Assembly: GCF_003260095.1 (NCBI RefSeq)
Contig: NZ_PTPX01000002.1
Span: 52,049-116,048, forward strand
DNA length: 64,000 nt
Direction of reading: 5' to 3'
Source of the DNA: Glaesserella australis
GTDB taxonomy: Bacteria > Pseudomonadota > Gammaproteobacteria > Enterobacterales > Pasteurellaceae
The translations under genes were made by a program, and so were the position numbers. The notes under the pieces were generated by a model. It ran no database searches. It saw nothing but the letters and a program-made list of their open reading frames with translations, and was not told the origin of the DNA. The first letter of the stretch is position 1, and the number at the start of each line of letters is the position of its first letter. Positions 52,398 to 61,259 of the stretch are shown piece by piece.

Positions 52398-53627
52398 ATG
52401 GATCTTAAATCTTCAAAACGTTTTTCACTCACTTGGGTACTCAATTTATTTGGTACTGCAGTAGGTGCAGGCGTACTTTTCTTACCAATTAATGCAGGTA
52501 TGGGTGGCTTTTTACCACTCGTGGTGATGACCATTTTAGTCGGTCCAATGACTTATTTAGCACACCGAGGGCTTGCCCGTTTTGTGCTATCATCAAAAAC
52601 ACCAGGCAGCGATATCACTAATGTGGTGCGTGAACATTTTGGTGACGGCGCTGGCAAATTAATTACCTTACTTTACTTTTTAGCGATTTTTCCTATTTTA
52701 TTAATTTATGGTGTGGGTATTACCAATACAGTAACGTCGTTCTTAGAAAATCAATTACAAATAGCAGCACCACCAAGAGTGATCCTTTCATTCATTCTTA
52801 TTGCGATTATGATTGGCGTTATGTTATTGAATGAAGAGATGATGCTAAAAATCACGACTTATTTAGTTTATCCACTCGTGGCGATTTTATTCGGTTTATC
52901 TATCTATTTAATTCCAGAGTGGAATGGTGCAGCGCTTAGCCAAGTACCACAAGCGAGCGATTTCTTAGCCACATTATGGTTGACTATTCCTGTGTTAGTC
53001 TTTGCGTTTAACCATTCGCCAGCGATTTCGTCTTTTGCACTTTCACAACAAAAATTCTACCAAGATCCTGAAATAACAGATAAACAGTCAAGTAGCGTAT
53101 TACGCTCTACGGCGATGATTTTAGTCTTATTTGTAATGTTCTTTGTCTTTAGCTGCGTATTGACTTTAACACCTGAAGAATTACTCCAAGCTAAAGCACA
53201 AAATATCTCTATTTTGTCTTACCTTGCGAACAAATTTGATAACCCAATTATCTCTTACTTTGGTCCATTAGTTGCATTCTTCGCGATTGCAAGTTCATTC
53301 TTTGGTCACTACCTTGGCGCACGTGAAGGCTTAGAGGGCTTAATTAACCAAATGCGTAAAGAACCTATTGAACCTGCGAAATTCAGAAAAATCACCGCTG
53401 TGGTATTTTTAATCACCTTATGGATTGTAGCGACATTAAATCCAAGTATCTTAGGCTTTATTGAAAGTCTTGGTGGACCAGTCATTGCGATGATTTTGTT
53501 TATCATGCCAATGTATGCGATTCATACTGTACCAGCATTACAAAAATTCAAAGGCAAGTTTAGTAATATTTTTGTGGTAGTGATGGGGCTAATTGCCATT
53601 TCAGCAATAGTGTACGGATTATTCTAA
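52398..53627 (+). CDS. sdaC: serine:proton symporter (HAAAP family)
   Basis: Inner-membrane serine uptake carrier of the HAAAP/SdaC family, 409 residues with about 11 hydrophobic helices. ATG at 52398 follows AGGAG. Helix 1 [22 protein letters not shown] is the family signature, with [17 protein letters not shown] in the middle and [17 protein letters not shown] later. It stands immediately before serine dehydratase, giving a serine uptake-and-catabolism unit. Confidence 0.9.
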   Translation: MDLKSSKRFSLTWVLNLFGTAVGAGVLFLPINAGMGGFLPLVVMTILVGPMTYLAHRGLARFVLSSKTPGSDITNVVREHFGDGAGKLITLLYFLAIFPILLIYGVGITNTVTSFLENQLQIAAPPRVILSFILIAIMIGVMLLNEEMMLKITTYLVYPLVAILFGLSIYLIPEWNGAALSQVPQASDFLATLWLTIPVLVFAFNHSPAISSFALSQQKFYQDPEITDKQSSSVLRSTAMILVLFVMFFVFSCVLTLTPEELLQAKAQNISILSYLANKFDNPIISYFGPLVAFFAIASSFFGHYLGAREGLEGLINQMRKEPIEPAKFRKITAVVFLITLWIVATLNPSILGFIESLGGPVIAMILFIMPMYAIHTVPALQKFKGKFSNIFVVVMGLIAISAIVYGLF

Positions 53628-53653
53628 AAACGTTACAATAGCCGAACTTTTTC

Positions 53654-53682
53654 TTCCCCCTACCACTGTGGTTAGGGGGAAT
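53654..53682 (+). terminator. hairpin between sdaC and sdaA
   Basis: TTCCCCCTA-CCAC-t-GTGG-TTAGGGGGAA followed by TTTGTTT. A strong stem; it may reduce read-through from sdaC into sdaA, 24 bp before the sdaA start. Confidence 0.8.
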
Positions 53683-53704
53683 TTGTTTAATAAGTGTGGA
53701 TATA

Positions 53705-55084
53705 ATGATTAGTGTATTTGATATGTTTAAAGTGGGAATCGGTCCGTCGAGCTCCCACACTGTAGGCCCGATGAAAGCGGGTAAAGAATTTATTGACCAT
53801 TTAATTGCTTGCAAAAAATTGGCAGAAACTGACCGCTTACAAGTCGATGTCTATGGCTCGTTAGCTTTAACAGGGCGTGGACATAGCACAGATATTGCCA
53901 TTGTCATGGGATTAATGGGTTACTTGCCAGATAATGTGGATATTGAACGCATTGAATCAGTGGTTGCGGATGTAAAACAACATCAACAACTTGTTGTAGC
54001 AGAAGCACAGCCAGAGCATAGCAAAACCATCATTTTTGATTTTTTTGCAGATATGCCATTCCATTACGATTTCTTGCCACGTCATGAAAATGGGGTGACA
54101 TTTAATGCTTTCTCGCAAGGTCAATTAATCTTGAGCAAAACCTACTATTCTATTGGTGGTGGTTTTATCGTTGATGATGAAAATTTTGACAATGTAAAAA
54201 ACAGCCAAGTGGAAGTACCTTTCCCTTATAAGAATGCAGAAGACATTTTACGTCATTGCAAAGCGCAAGGATTACCGATTTCTAGCCTTGTTTGGAAAAA
54301 TGAATTGGCACTGCGCTCAAAACAAGAGATTAGCGACTACCTTGCTAAAATTTGGCAAACCATGGATGAGTGTATTGAACACGGGCTACATACCGAAGGG
54401 TTATTGCCTGGTCCGTTAAAAGTCGTACGCCGAGCGCCTTCACTACGTCGAACGCTTGAAGCGACTAATAAACTGAACAATGACCCAATGCAAATTATTG
54501 ATTGGATCAACATGTATGCTTTAGCGGTAAACGAAGAAAATGCCGCAGGAGGTAGAGTGGTTACTGCGCCGACAAACGGCGCTTGTGGAATCGTCCCTGC
54601 CGTATTAGCCTATTACCGTCAATTTGTCGGCGAATTAACCCAAGAAACCACGGAACGTTATTTATTAGCGGCAAGTGTGATTGGTTCACTTTACAAAATG
54701 AATGCCTCTATTTCAGGTGCGGAAGTGGGCTGCCAAGGTGAAGTGGGTGTCGCTTGTTCTATGGCGGCGGCAGGGCTTGCGGAAATCATGGGTGGCACGC
54801 CAGATCAAGTCTGTATGGCAGCTGAAATTGCCATGGAGCATAACTTAGGCCTCACCTGTGACCCTGTTGGCGGACAAGTGCAAGTGCCTTGTATTGAACG
54901 CAACGCCATCGCATCGGTTAAAGCAATCAACGCCAGCCGCATGGCATTACGTCGAACCACCCAACCACGCGTCACCCTAGACAAAGTGATCGAAACCATG
55001 TACGAAACAGGCAAAGACATGAATGCGAAATACCGTGAAACATCAACAGGCGGATTAGCAATCAAGATTGTGCCTTGTGATTAA
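53705..55084 (+). CDS. sdaA: L-serine dehydratase (iron-sulfur type)
   Basis: [4Fe-4S] enzyme converting L-serine to pyruvate and ammonia. ATG at 53705 gives MISVFDMFKVGIGPSSSHTVGPM, identical in pattern to E. coli SdaA; an ATG 9 bp upstream is also in frame. The 459-residue protein has an N-terminal beta domain and C-terminal alpha domain with cluster cysteines in EVGCQGEVG, LTCDPVGG and VPCIERN. Pairs functionally with sdaC upstream. Confidence 0.95.
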   Translation: MISVFDMFKVGIGPSSSHTVGPMKAGKEFIDHLIACKKLAETDRLQVDVYGSLALTGRGHSTDIAIVMGLMGYLPDNVDIERIESVVADVKQHQQLVVAEAQPEHSKTIIFDFFADMPFHYDFLPRHENGVTFNAFSQGQLILSKTYYSIGGGFIVDDENFDNVKNSQVEVPFPYKNAEDILRHCKAQGLPISSLVWKNELALRSKQEISDYLAKIWQTMDECIEHGLHTEGLLPGPLKVVRRAPSLRRTLEATNKLNNDPMQIIDWINMYALAVNEENAAGGRVVTAPTNGACGIVPAVLAYYRQFVGELTQETTERYLLAASVIGSLYKMNASISGAEVGCQGEVGVACSMAAAGLAEIMGGTPDQVCMAAEIAMEHNLGLTCDPVGGQVQVPCIERNAIASVKAINASRMALRRTTQPRVTLDKVIETMYETGKDMNAKYRETSTGGLAIKIVPCD

Positions 55085-55087
55085 GTA

Positions 55088-55140
55088 GAGCAGCGGAGCT
55101 GCTCACTTATGCTTAACCTAGTACGCGCAAGCGTGCTAGG
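55088..55140. repeat. two-hairpin repeat family A, copy A5
   Basis: GAGCAGC-gga-GCTGCTC, linker ACTTATGCTTAA, CCTAGTACGC-gcaa-GCGTGCTAGG. Inverted relative to A4; begins four bases past the sdaA stop. Confidence 0.85.
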
Positions 55141-55173
55141 GATAGAAATTAGTAGATAGACAATATGAATAAA

Positions 55174-55207
55174 ACAGTGGATAATAAATTGATTATCCAC
55201 TGTTTGG
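55174..55207. promoter_or_regulatory. perfect 14-bp inverted repeat upstream of the unknown two-gene module
   Basis: AAACAGTGGATAAT-aaattg-ATTATCCACTGTTT. It ends at the edge of the GGGAG RBS of the next gene (start 55216). It could be an operator bound by the first gene product, or a terminator for sdaA with a short T run; position against the RBS favours regulation. Confidence 0.5.
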
Positions 55208-55215
55208 GAGTATAT

Positions 55216-55425
55216 ATGCCAAGAGTTATTGTTGATACTGATTTTATTATCCATAAAGAAGATGAACAATGGAGTGATGATGAAATCCAAATGATTGAGC
55301 AGTTTCAACCGAACGCTTATCAAGGAAATATCTCTAATGAGACTTTTCATCAGATGGCAGAACGTTTAGCACAAGGTGATCAACGTGCTTGGGAACTCTT
55401 AGATGATCAACATTCAATTCAATAA
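55216..55425 (+). CDS. small acidic protein of unknown function, first gene of a two-gene module
   Basis: A 69-residue product (MPRVIVDTDFIIHKEDEQWS...). ATG at 55216 has GGGAG upstream; an ATG at 55165 would put the inverted repeat inside the coding frame. The protein is acidic (EDEQWSDDE near residues 15-23), with a predicted C-terminal helix ETFHQMAERLAQGDQRAWELLDD. I do not recognise the family. Its end overlaps the next gene by 23 bp, so translation is coupled. The acidic-then-basic overlapping pair behind a palindrome looks like a toxin-antitoxin layout, with this as the antitoxin-like member; that is inference only. Confidence 0.6.
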   Translation: MPRVIVDTDFIIHKEDEQWSDDEIQMIEQFQPNAYQGNISNETFHQMAERLAQGDQRAWELLDDQHSIQ

Positions 55426-55747
55426 TTCGCTATTGCACTTTATTTTTATTGGATTATTGTCATCTCATTCTCAATCCAATATACAAAGTAGTTTGCTTGG
55501 TTTTCCTTTAGCTGGCGTTGTCTATGCTAAAAATAAGTTATTTCGTAAACGTGGTGTCTATAACAGACAGATTATCGTTTACTATAAATTAGATAGCTAC
55601 GTAAACCCTAAAATAGCGACTATTATTGGCTTCCGTTTTGGGAAAATGAATGCCATTATTAGCCGAAATACTCACCAAAATCGTCAACTAATTTCTGAGA
55701 TTTTTAAAACATATCCAGATAAAAGTATCCGAGATAAAATTTACTAA
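55403..55747 (+). CDS. small basic protein of unknown function, second gene of a two-gene module
   Basis: A 114-residue product beginning at an ATG directly after an in-frame TAG, so the start cannot lie further upstream. A short hydrophobic stretch (LLHFIFIGLLSS, residues 10-21) is followed by a strongly basic core (AKNKLFRKRGVYNRQIIVYY, about 42-61) and a basic C-terminus. No family recognised; no catalytic motif obvious. Overlap with the acidic upstream gene implies coupled synthesis. Could be a toxin-like partner or part of a conserved uncharacterised pair. Ends 13 bp before hemW. Confidence 0.6.
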   Translation: MINIQFNNSLLHFIFIGLLSSHSQSNIQSSLLGFPLAGVVYAKNKLFRKRGVYNRQIIVYYKLDSYVNPKIATIIGFRFGKMNAIISRNTHQNRQLISEIFKTYPDKSIRDKIY

Positions 55748-55760
55748 CCCAAAAACCACC

Positions 55761-56921
55761 GTGAACCTAACTCTTCCCCCACTTAGCCTTTACATCCATA
55801 TTCCATGGTGTGTACAAAAATGCCCTTATTGCGATTTCAACTCTCACGCCCAAAAAGGCGAGATTCCTGAACATGACTATATCCAACATCTCTTAAAAGA
55901 TTTAGAACAGGATCTACAACGCTACAAAACAGCCATTATAGATCGCAAAATCCACTCCATTTTTATTGGAGGCGGCACACCGAGCCTATTTTCAGCAGAA
56001 GGCATTGGCTATTTACTGGCTGAAATTCGCAAACGAATTGATTTCATACCACATTGTGAAATTACCCTTGAAGCCAACCCCGGCACTGCGGAAGCAGAAC
56101 GCTTTATTGGCTATGCACAAGGCGGAGTGAACCGCATATCAATGGGCATACAAAGTTTTGAGCCTGAAAAACTGCTCAAACTTGGGCGTATTCACGACAA
56201 CCTAGAAGCAATTCAAGCGGTCAGATTTGCCCAAAATTCTGCAGATTTCGGGCTAAATAGTTTCAATATCGATCTCATGCATGGGCTGCCGAATCAATCG
56301 GTTTCACAAGCCTTAGACGATTTACGCCAAGGAATTGCGTTAAATCCGCCACATTTATCGTGGTATCAGCTCACCATTGAGCCAAATACCATGTTCTACT
56401 ATCGCCAGCCGACCTTGCCCGATGATGACGAACTCTGGGACATCTTTGAGCAAGGGCATCAGCTTTTAACCCAAGCAGGCTACGAACAGTACGAAACATC
56501 AGCCTATGCGAAAAAAGGTTATCAATGTCAGCATAACTTAAACTACTGGCGATTTGGCGACTATTTAGCCATTGGCTGTGGCGCACACGGCAAAATCAGC
56601 TACCCAACGGGCGACATTTATCGCTTTAGCAAAACCAAACACCCGAAAGGCTATATGCGTGGCGAATATCTTTATCAACAAGAGTTGATTGAGCTTGTGG
56701 ACAGACCTTTTGAATTTTTTATGAACCGCTTCCGCCTGCTCGAAGCCACACCGAAAGCCGAATTTGAAGCCTATACGGGTTTAGACAGAAAGGTGGTTCA
56801 GCCAACGATGGAATGGGCATTAAGCAAAAATTTCATCACCGAAACACAAACAAATTGGCAAATTACCCAACACGGCAAATTATTCCTAAATGAGCTGTTA
56901 GAAGGATTTTTAACCGAGTAG
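55761..56921 (+). CDS. hemW: radical SAM heme chaperone HemW
   Basis: Binds heme and delivers it to respiratory enzymes; formerly misnamed coproporphyrinogen oxidase. The 386-residue protein starts at GTG. The radical SAM motif is C17-x3-C21-x2-C24 (PWCVQKCPYCDF), followed by IFIGGGTPSLFS, ITLEANPGTAE and GVNRISMGIQSF. The HemW C-terminal domain is complete. The extra N-terminal ligands of true HemN are missing, which supports HemW. Confidence 0.93.
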   Translation: MNLTLPPLSLYIHIPWCVQKCPYCDFNSHAQKGEIPEHDYIQHLLKDLEQDLQRYKTAIIDRKIHSIFIGGGTPSLFSAEGIGYLLAEIRKRIDFIPHCEITLEANPGTAEAERFIGYAQGGVNRISMGIQSFEPEKLLKLGRIHDNLEAIQAVRFAQNSADFGLNSFNIDLMHGLPNQSVSQALDDLRQGIALNPPHLSWYQLTIEPNTMFYYRQPTLPDDDELWDIFEQGHQLLTQAGYEQYETSAYAKKGYQCQHNLNYWRFGDYLAIGCGAHGKISYPTGDIYRFSKTKHPKGYMRGEYLYQQELIELVDRPFEFFMNRFRLLEATPKAEFEAYTGLDRKVVQPTMEWALSKNFITETQTNWQITQHGKLFLNELLEGFLTE

Positions 56922-56948
56922 GGCGGGCATTACAAAACAAAACTCCCC

Positions 56949-57001
56949 CAGCGCCAGCGGCGCTGACTTATGTGTAACCCCGTACGGCTTGCCGTGCGGG
57001 G
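56949..57001. repeat. two-hairpin repeat family A, copy A6 (GC-rich)
   Basis: CAGCGCC-agc-GGCGCTG, linker ACTTATGTGTAA, CCCCGTACGG-cttg-CCGTGCGGGG. Same layout as A5, with stems shifted to G+C on both arms. Much richer in G+C than its surroundings. Confidence 0.85.
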
Positions 57002-57028
57002 CGCATGCGGAAGCACACAAAAATCCCC

Positions 57029-57126
57029 CAGCGCCAGCGGCGCTGACTTATGAGTAACCCCGTACGGCTTGCCGTGCGGGGCATATCTCGCTGTACGGGG
57101 CATATCTCGCCGTGCGGGGCATAATG
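57029..57126. repeat. two-hairpin repeat family A, copy A7, with a 19-bp tandem tail
   Basis: Near-exact duplicate of A6 displaced by 80 bp (57029-57081), linker ACTTATGAGTAA. Its last arm is then repeated: GCCGTGCGGGGCATATCTC (57071), GCTGTACGGGGCATATCTC (57090) and GCCGTGCGGGGCATAATG (57109). With A6 it occupies nearly all of the hemW-bcp gap. Confidence 0.85.
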
Positions 57127-57172
57127 AAATATGGTAATATACAAGCGGTCTATTTTTATAGGAATTTTGCAA

Positions 57173-57637
57173 ATGAATTATTTAAAAGTCGGGGAGCAAG
57201 CCCCGCAATTTACCCTTTTAGATCAGAATGAAAATCCCGTCTCATTATCTCAATTTCAAGGAAAAAAAGTACTGGTCTATTTTTACCCCAAAGCCTTAAC
57301 CCCAGGTTGTACTACACAGGCTTGTGGCTTAAGAGATAGCAAAAGTGAGCTAGATGAACTCAATGTTGTTGTATTAGGTATCAGCCCTGATCAACCAAAA
57401 AAATTAGCGCAGTTTATCGAGAAAAAAGCCCTTAACTTCACCTTACTTTCCGATCCCGATCACCAAATTGCCATTGCCTTTGGCGTATGGGGAGAGAAAA
57501 AATTCTTAGGCAAAACCTACGACGGCATTCATCGCATCAGTTTTTTAATTAATGAAAGAGGTGTGATTGAAGCCGTTTTTGACAAATTCAAAACATCTCA
57601 ACATCATCAACTGATTGTCGATTATCTAAAAGGGTAA
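57173..57637 (+). CDS. bcp: thioredoxin-dependent peroxiredoxin (Bcp/PrxQ)
   Basis: Reduces hydroperoxides. ATG at 57173 follows ATAGGA; 154 residues as usual for Bcp. Peroxidatic Cys46 and resolving Cys51 lie five apart in [14 protein letters not shown], the PrxQ arrangement, followed by [14 protein letters not shown] and [11 protein letters not shown]. Four bp before gmhB, so probably one transcript. An uptake sequence (ACAAGCGGTC) lies just upstream. Confidence 0.93.
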   Translation: MNYLKVGEQAPQFTLLDQNENPVSLSQFQGKKVLVYFYPKALTPGCTTQACGLRDSKSELDELNVVVLGISPDQPKKLAQFIEKKALNFTLLSDPDHQIAIAFGVWGEKKFLGKTYDGIHRISFLINERGVIEAVFDKFKTSQHHQLIVDYLKG

Positions 57638-57641
57638 AGAT

Positions 57642-58190
57642 ATGGCAAACAAAGCGATTTTTTTAGACCGAGACGGCACAATCAATATCGACCACGGCTA
57701 TGTGCATCAAATTGACGATTTCCAATTTATCGACGGCGTGGGCAAAGCGTTAAAACAACTACAGGATAAAGGCTATTTACTTGTATTAGTCACCAATCAG
57801 TCAGGCATTGCCCGAGGTTATTTTACCGAAGCACAGTTTCATCAGCTTACCGAATGGATGGATTGGTCATTAGATGAAGATTATGGCGTCGTATTAGACG
57901 GCATTTATTACTGCCCGCACCACCCCGAAGGCAAAGGTGAGTTTAAAGAAGAATGCGATTGTCGCAAGCCAAAAGCAGGTATGTTTTTGCAGGCGATCAA
58001 AGATTTAAACATCGATCCTGCTCAATCGATTATGGTTGGTGATAAATTAGAAGATCTGCTTGCGGCAGAAAATGCTGGAGTCAAAACCAAAATTTTAGTG
58101 CGAACTGGCAAAGCCGTTACGCCTGAAGCCGAAGCCAAAGCCGATAAAGTGATAGATAGTTTGGCGGATTTGCCTAAACATCTTATTTAG
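57642..58190 (+). CDS. gmhB: D-glycero-beta-D-manno-heptose-1,7-bisphosphate 7-phosphatase
   Basis: HAD phosphatase in ADP-heptose synthesis for the LPS/LOS inner core. The 182-residue protein has catalytic D9 and D11 in [22 protein letters not shown], the zinc loop [21 protein letters not shown] and the motif [21 protein letters not shown]. Paired with bcp. Confidence 0.94.
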   Translation: MANKAIFLDRDGTINIDHGYVHQIDDFQFIDGVGKALKQLQDKGYLLVLVTNQSGIARGYFTEAQFHQLTEWMDWSLDEDYGVVLDGIYYCPHHPEGKGEFKEECDCRKPKAGMFLQAIKDLNIDPAQSIMVGDKLEDLLAAENAGVKTKILVRTGKAVTPEAEAKADKVIDSLADLPKHLI

Positions 58191-58196
58191 ATATTA

Positions 58197-58262
58197 GACA
58201 GCGTAGGGGATGGGATAACCCTCTCCCCTACAAGTTTTATTGAGTTTTGTGCAACTGCTACA
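58197..58262. repeat. dispersed repeat family C, copy 2
   Basis: ACAGCGTAGGGGATGGG...CTCCCCTACAAG followed by TTTTATTGAGTTTTGTGCAACTGCTACA. Aligns over about 65 bp with the reverse complement of copy 1 (20878-20938). The hairpin (58203-58231) plus T-rich tail directly after gmhB may act as its terminator. Confidence 0.6.
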
Positions 58263-58293
58263 TAAATAGCAAAATATCGTGTAATTTTTAGCA

Positions 58294-58321
58294 TTGACAA
58301 TTTTGTTTAAATGGCTATACT
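58294..58321 (+). promoter_or_regulatory. strong sigma-70 promoter with stable-RNA-like discriminator
   Basis: TTGACA (58294-58299), 16-base spacer, TATACT (58316-58321), then GCGGAGCC. The -35 is perfect, the -10 has one mismatch and the discriminator is GC-rich like the tRNA promoter at 11.9 kb. It lies about 340 bp before the adhesin start with no gene between; the intervening 58322-58667 is AT-rich and contains only the hairpins noted next. Confidence 0.65.
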
Positions 58322-58565
58322 GCGGAGCCTTTTTTGTTATAGATCAAATTTTCATTGCTAAAGTAATAATTCAGTTTAATGTAATAATTTGTAAATTTTA
58401 TCTTTATTAAACATATCACATTCCCCTTTCATCATATTTTTTGCTTAATAATCATACATTTTGTATAAAAATGTAATCTCTTGTATTTCTCTTTGCTATT
58501 TTTAAGGTTCTCTTATATAGTTTTATGGGGCTATTCTATTTGTATTGCAGATAGATTGAGTTTCT

Positions 58566-58623
58566 AGACAAGCAATATAAGGATTTGCCTTGTCTTTCTA
58601 AATTTTTCTAGTCCCTAGAAAAA
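58566..58623 (+). promoter_or_regulatory. hairpins in the adhesin leader
   Basis: AGACAAG-CAA...TTG-CCTTGTCT (58566-58595) and TTTTTCTAG-tcc-CTAGAAAAA (58603-58623) lie 45-100 bp before the adhesin start and its AGGAAAC RBS. They may fold in the mRNA leader and affect translation or stability. Confidence 0.35.
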
Positions 58624-58667
58624 ATGATTAATACAAATTTCTTTCTTATCGAAAATAGGAAACATGA

Positions 58668-61259
58668 ATGAATAAAATCTTTAAAGTAATTTGGAGCCAT
58701 ACGACACAAAGCTTTGTGGTGGTATCAGAATTAACGAAATCACATGGTAAATCATCATCAAGCACAGATAATCGTATTGAACCAAGTAAAGCACTTTTAG
58801 CATTAAGTGTTGCGGGTGCGGCATTGCTTGGTGGCGGGGCACAGGCTGTCACGCTTGGTACATCAGTAAGTGATGGCGGATATGTAACAACCACATGCGG
58901 TAGTGTGGCGATTGGTCATAACGCAATTACTCGTGATCACTCAAGTGTGGCGATTGGTACTAACGTAGCGGCAGCATTGGATTCGAGTGTTGCTATCGGT
59001 TTAAACTCTAGAACCTTTCAAGAGAATGGTGTAGCTGTTGGTGCAGATACAAAGGCACATAGCCAATCATCAACAGCAATTGGTATGCTTGCCGAAGCTT
59101 ATGGTAATAATACTGTTGCTCTTGGTTTCTATGCTTATGCTAATACAACGGAAAACGGTTTAAATCCAAAAGAAGTCGCAAGTGATGGCGTGTTAACGAC
59201 CGATGGAGTTGAACTTTGGTATGACGCTCAAGGTGTTCAACGTAGGTCAAATGTACCAGCATTAGCATTAGGTTCTGAAGCTACGGCAACTAACCGTAAT
59301 GCGATTGCAATTGGTTCGGTATCTAGTGCATCAGGTAACCGTGCGATGGCAGTGGGTGCGGGTGCGAATGCAAGTGGTTCCCGTGCTATTGCAAACGGCT
59401 GGCGTTCAAATGCAGGTGGCGAGAGATCGCTTGCAATTGGTCCAGAGTCAACATCTTCAGCAAAAGATGCGATTGCTATTGGTAATAAGACCACTGTATC
59501 AGGTGATTACTCTGTTGCTTTAGGTGCGAATGCGAATGTGGCAAACAAAAATACATTTGTATTTGGTAGTAACTTAACCACAACACAAGATAACAGTGTG
59601 GTATTAGGTCAAGGTTCAACAGACCGTGCTGCAACAACTGAAACTTCAACAACATTATTAGGCGTAACTTATGGCACATTTGCAGGGCCGGGTTCTGTTG
59701 CAAATGGTATTGTTTCTGTTGGTGCAAAAGGTGCTGAGCGTCAAATTATTAATGTTGCAGCAGGTAATATTTCTGCAACTTCTACAGATGCAATTAACGG
59801 TTCACAGCTTTATTTAGTTGCAGTTGAAGCTGCGAAGAAAGCTGTTGTAACTTCAAATGACAAAACTGTAAATGTTACAGTGACTACTAATGCAGCAACA
59901 GGCATTACAACTTATGATTTAAGCGTGCCTGCAAGTACAGCAACAGGCGGTACTACAGATACTTCAACGTATTTCCATGTGAATAATGGAAGTGCTAGTC
60001 AAGCAGCCGGTGATGCTACAACAAACTTAGGTAACATTACTGATAAAGCAGGTGCAACAGCAACTTATTCTACAACGGCTGGGGTAAATGCAACTTCATC
60101 ATCACAAAATGGTATTGCAGTAGGCCATAATGCAACTAGTTCTAACTCTATAGCAAATACAGGCGGTGCTATTGCTATTGGTTATAACACAAAAGCAATG
60201 GATGGTTCTATTGCTTTAGGTCTTAATACTTCTGTTATCGGCAATGCTTTAACTGGTGCAGAAGGAGCTATTGCGATTGGTCATAATGCAATAGCTAACG
60301 TATCGGCGGGGTCTGCAAATGGTGCAATCGCTATTGGTAATCAAGCATATGCAGAAGGTTCTCGTCAGGGATACCATACATCCCATAACGGTGATAATGT
60401 TCCAGTTGGTGTTGCGACAGCCGTGGGGGACCATGCTTATGCAACAATTAGTTCAGTTGCATTTGGTAATTTAGCAGAGGCAACAGCACTATATACTGCC
60501 GCTATCGGTATGCAAGCAAATGCAACGGAACGCTTTAGTTCAGCAGTGGGTTATGATGCTCAAGCAACCGGAAATCAATCTACAGCAGTGGGAGCCAATG
60601 CTACATCTTCAGATATTAACTCGGTAGCTTTTGGTTATAGTGCAAATGCATCGCGTTCTGGCGCGAGCGCAATGGGGGTAAGTTCAGTATCATCTGGTAA
60701 TCGTGCAACAGCTGTTGGTTTCCAATCTGAAGCAACAGGGGACTTTGGTGTCGCTTTAGGTGCTCAGTCTGATGCTGCATATTTAGCTACGGCAACAGGT
60801 ACAGGAGCACAAGCAACAGCAGAAGGCGCAACAGCTAATGGTTATCGTGCTCAAGCAACGGGAGTGAACTCTCTTGCAGCAGCTCGTGGAGCTCAAGCAA
60901 CTGCAACTAATGCGACAGCATTGGGACGTTTAGCCGTAGCATCTCATGAGAATTCTGTTGCTTTAGGTAGTGGTTCAACAACTGCTGCAGCTAACCCAAC
61001 AACTCAAGGTAAAGTTGGCGGTATAACCTATGGTACATTTGCTGGTACAACTCCGACTTCAGTTGTTTCTGTTGGATCAGCAGGCGCTGAGCGTCAAATT
61101 ATTAATGTTGCAGCGGGGCGTATTAGTGAAACATCAACCGATGCAATTAACGGTTCACAACTTTATTTAGTTGCGGCTGAAATTGCGAAAGGCTATAACG
61201 TAACCTCTAATGGTGGCAAAACGTTACTTTATTACCAGGTGCGCAAACAAACTTCTTAG
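58668..61259 (+). CDS. trimeric autotransporter adhesin, N-terminal part (frame ends early at an apparent frameshift)
   Basis: Surface adhesin of the YadA/Hia type (type Vc). The 863-residue frame opens with an extended signal peptide region (MNKIFKVIWSHTTQSFVVVSE) and hydrophobic core ending GGGAQA. Two head-neck modules follow. Module 1 (about residues 75-390) has YadA-like 14-residue head repeats (SVAIG, AVGAD, TAIGM, VALG) and the neck GAERQIINVAAG...STDAINGSQLY. After a linker, module 2 (about 480-850) repeats the plan with an almost identical neck 1353 bp later. At 61218-61221 the sequence slips to the -1 frame and a stop comes 36 bases on. Homology continues in the other frame (next entry). 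Confidence 0.88.
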   Translation: MNKIFKVIWSHTTQSFVVVSELTKSHGKSSSSTDNRIEPSKALLALSVAGAALLGGGAQAVTLGTSVSDGGYVTTTCGSVAIGHNAITRDHSSVAIGTNVAAALDSSVAIGLNSRTFQENGVAVGADTKAHSQSSTAIGMLAEAYGNNTVALGFYAYANTTENGLNPKEVASDGVLTTDGVELWYDAQGVQRRSNVPALALGSEATATNRNAIAIGSVSSASGNRAMAVGAGANASGSRAIANGWRSNAGGERSLAIGPESTSSAKDAIAIGNKTTVSGDYSVALGANANVANKNTFVFGSNLTTTQDNSVVLGQGSTDRAATTETSTTLLGVTYGTFAGPGSVANGIVSVGAKGAERQIINVAAGNISATSTDAINGSQLYLVAVEAAKKAVVTSNDKTVNVTVTTNAATGITTYDLSVPASTATGGTTDTSTYFHVNNGSASQAAGDATTNLGNITDKAGATATYSTTAGVNATSSSQNGIAVGHNATSSNSIANTGGAIAIGYNTKAMDGSIALGLNTSVIGNALTGAEGAIAIGHNAIANVSAGSANGAIAIGNQAYAEGSRQGYHTSHNGDNVPVGVATAVGDHAYATISSVAFGNLAEATALYTAAIGMQANATERFSSAVGYDAQATGNQSTAVGANATSSDINSVAFGYSANASRSGASAMGVSSVSSGNRATAVGFQSEATGDFGVALGAQSDAAYLATATGTGAQATAEGATANGYRAQATGVNSLAAARGAQATATNATALGRLAVASHENSVALGSGSTTAAANPTTQGKVGGITYGTFAGTTPTSVVSVGSAGAERQIINVAAGRISETSTDAINGSQLYLVAAEIAKGYNVTSNGGKTLLYYQVRKQTS

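Noticed and set aside
57071..57126. Possible CRISPR-like array (19-bp units)
   Set aside because: Units are directly adjacent with no spacers, and no cas genes are near; it is a tandem extension of a hairpin repeat.
61215..61224. Programmed -1 ribosomal frameshift at the adhesin slip point
   Set aside because: The local sequence C AAA ACG is not an X XXY YYZ slippery heptamer, so a one-base deletion or base-call error is likelier.
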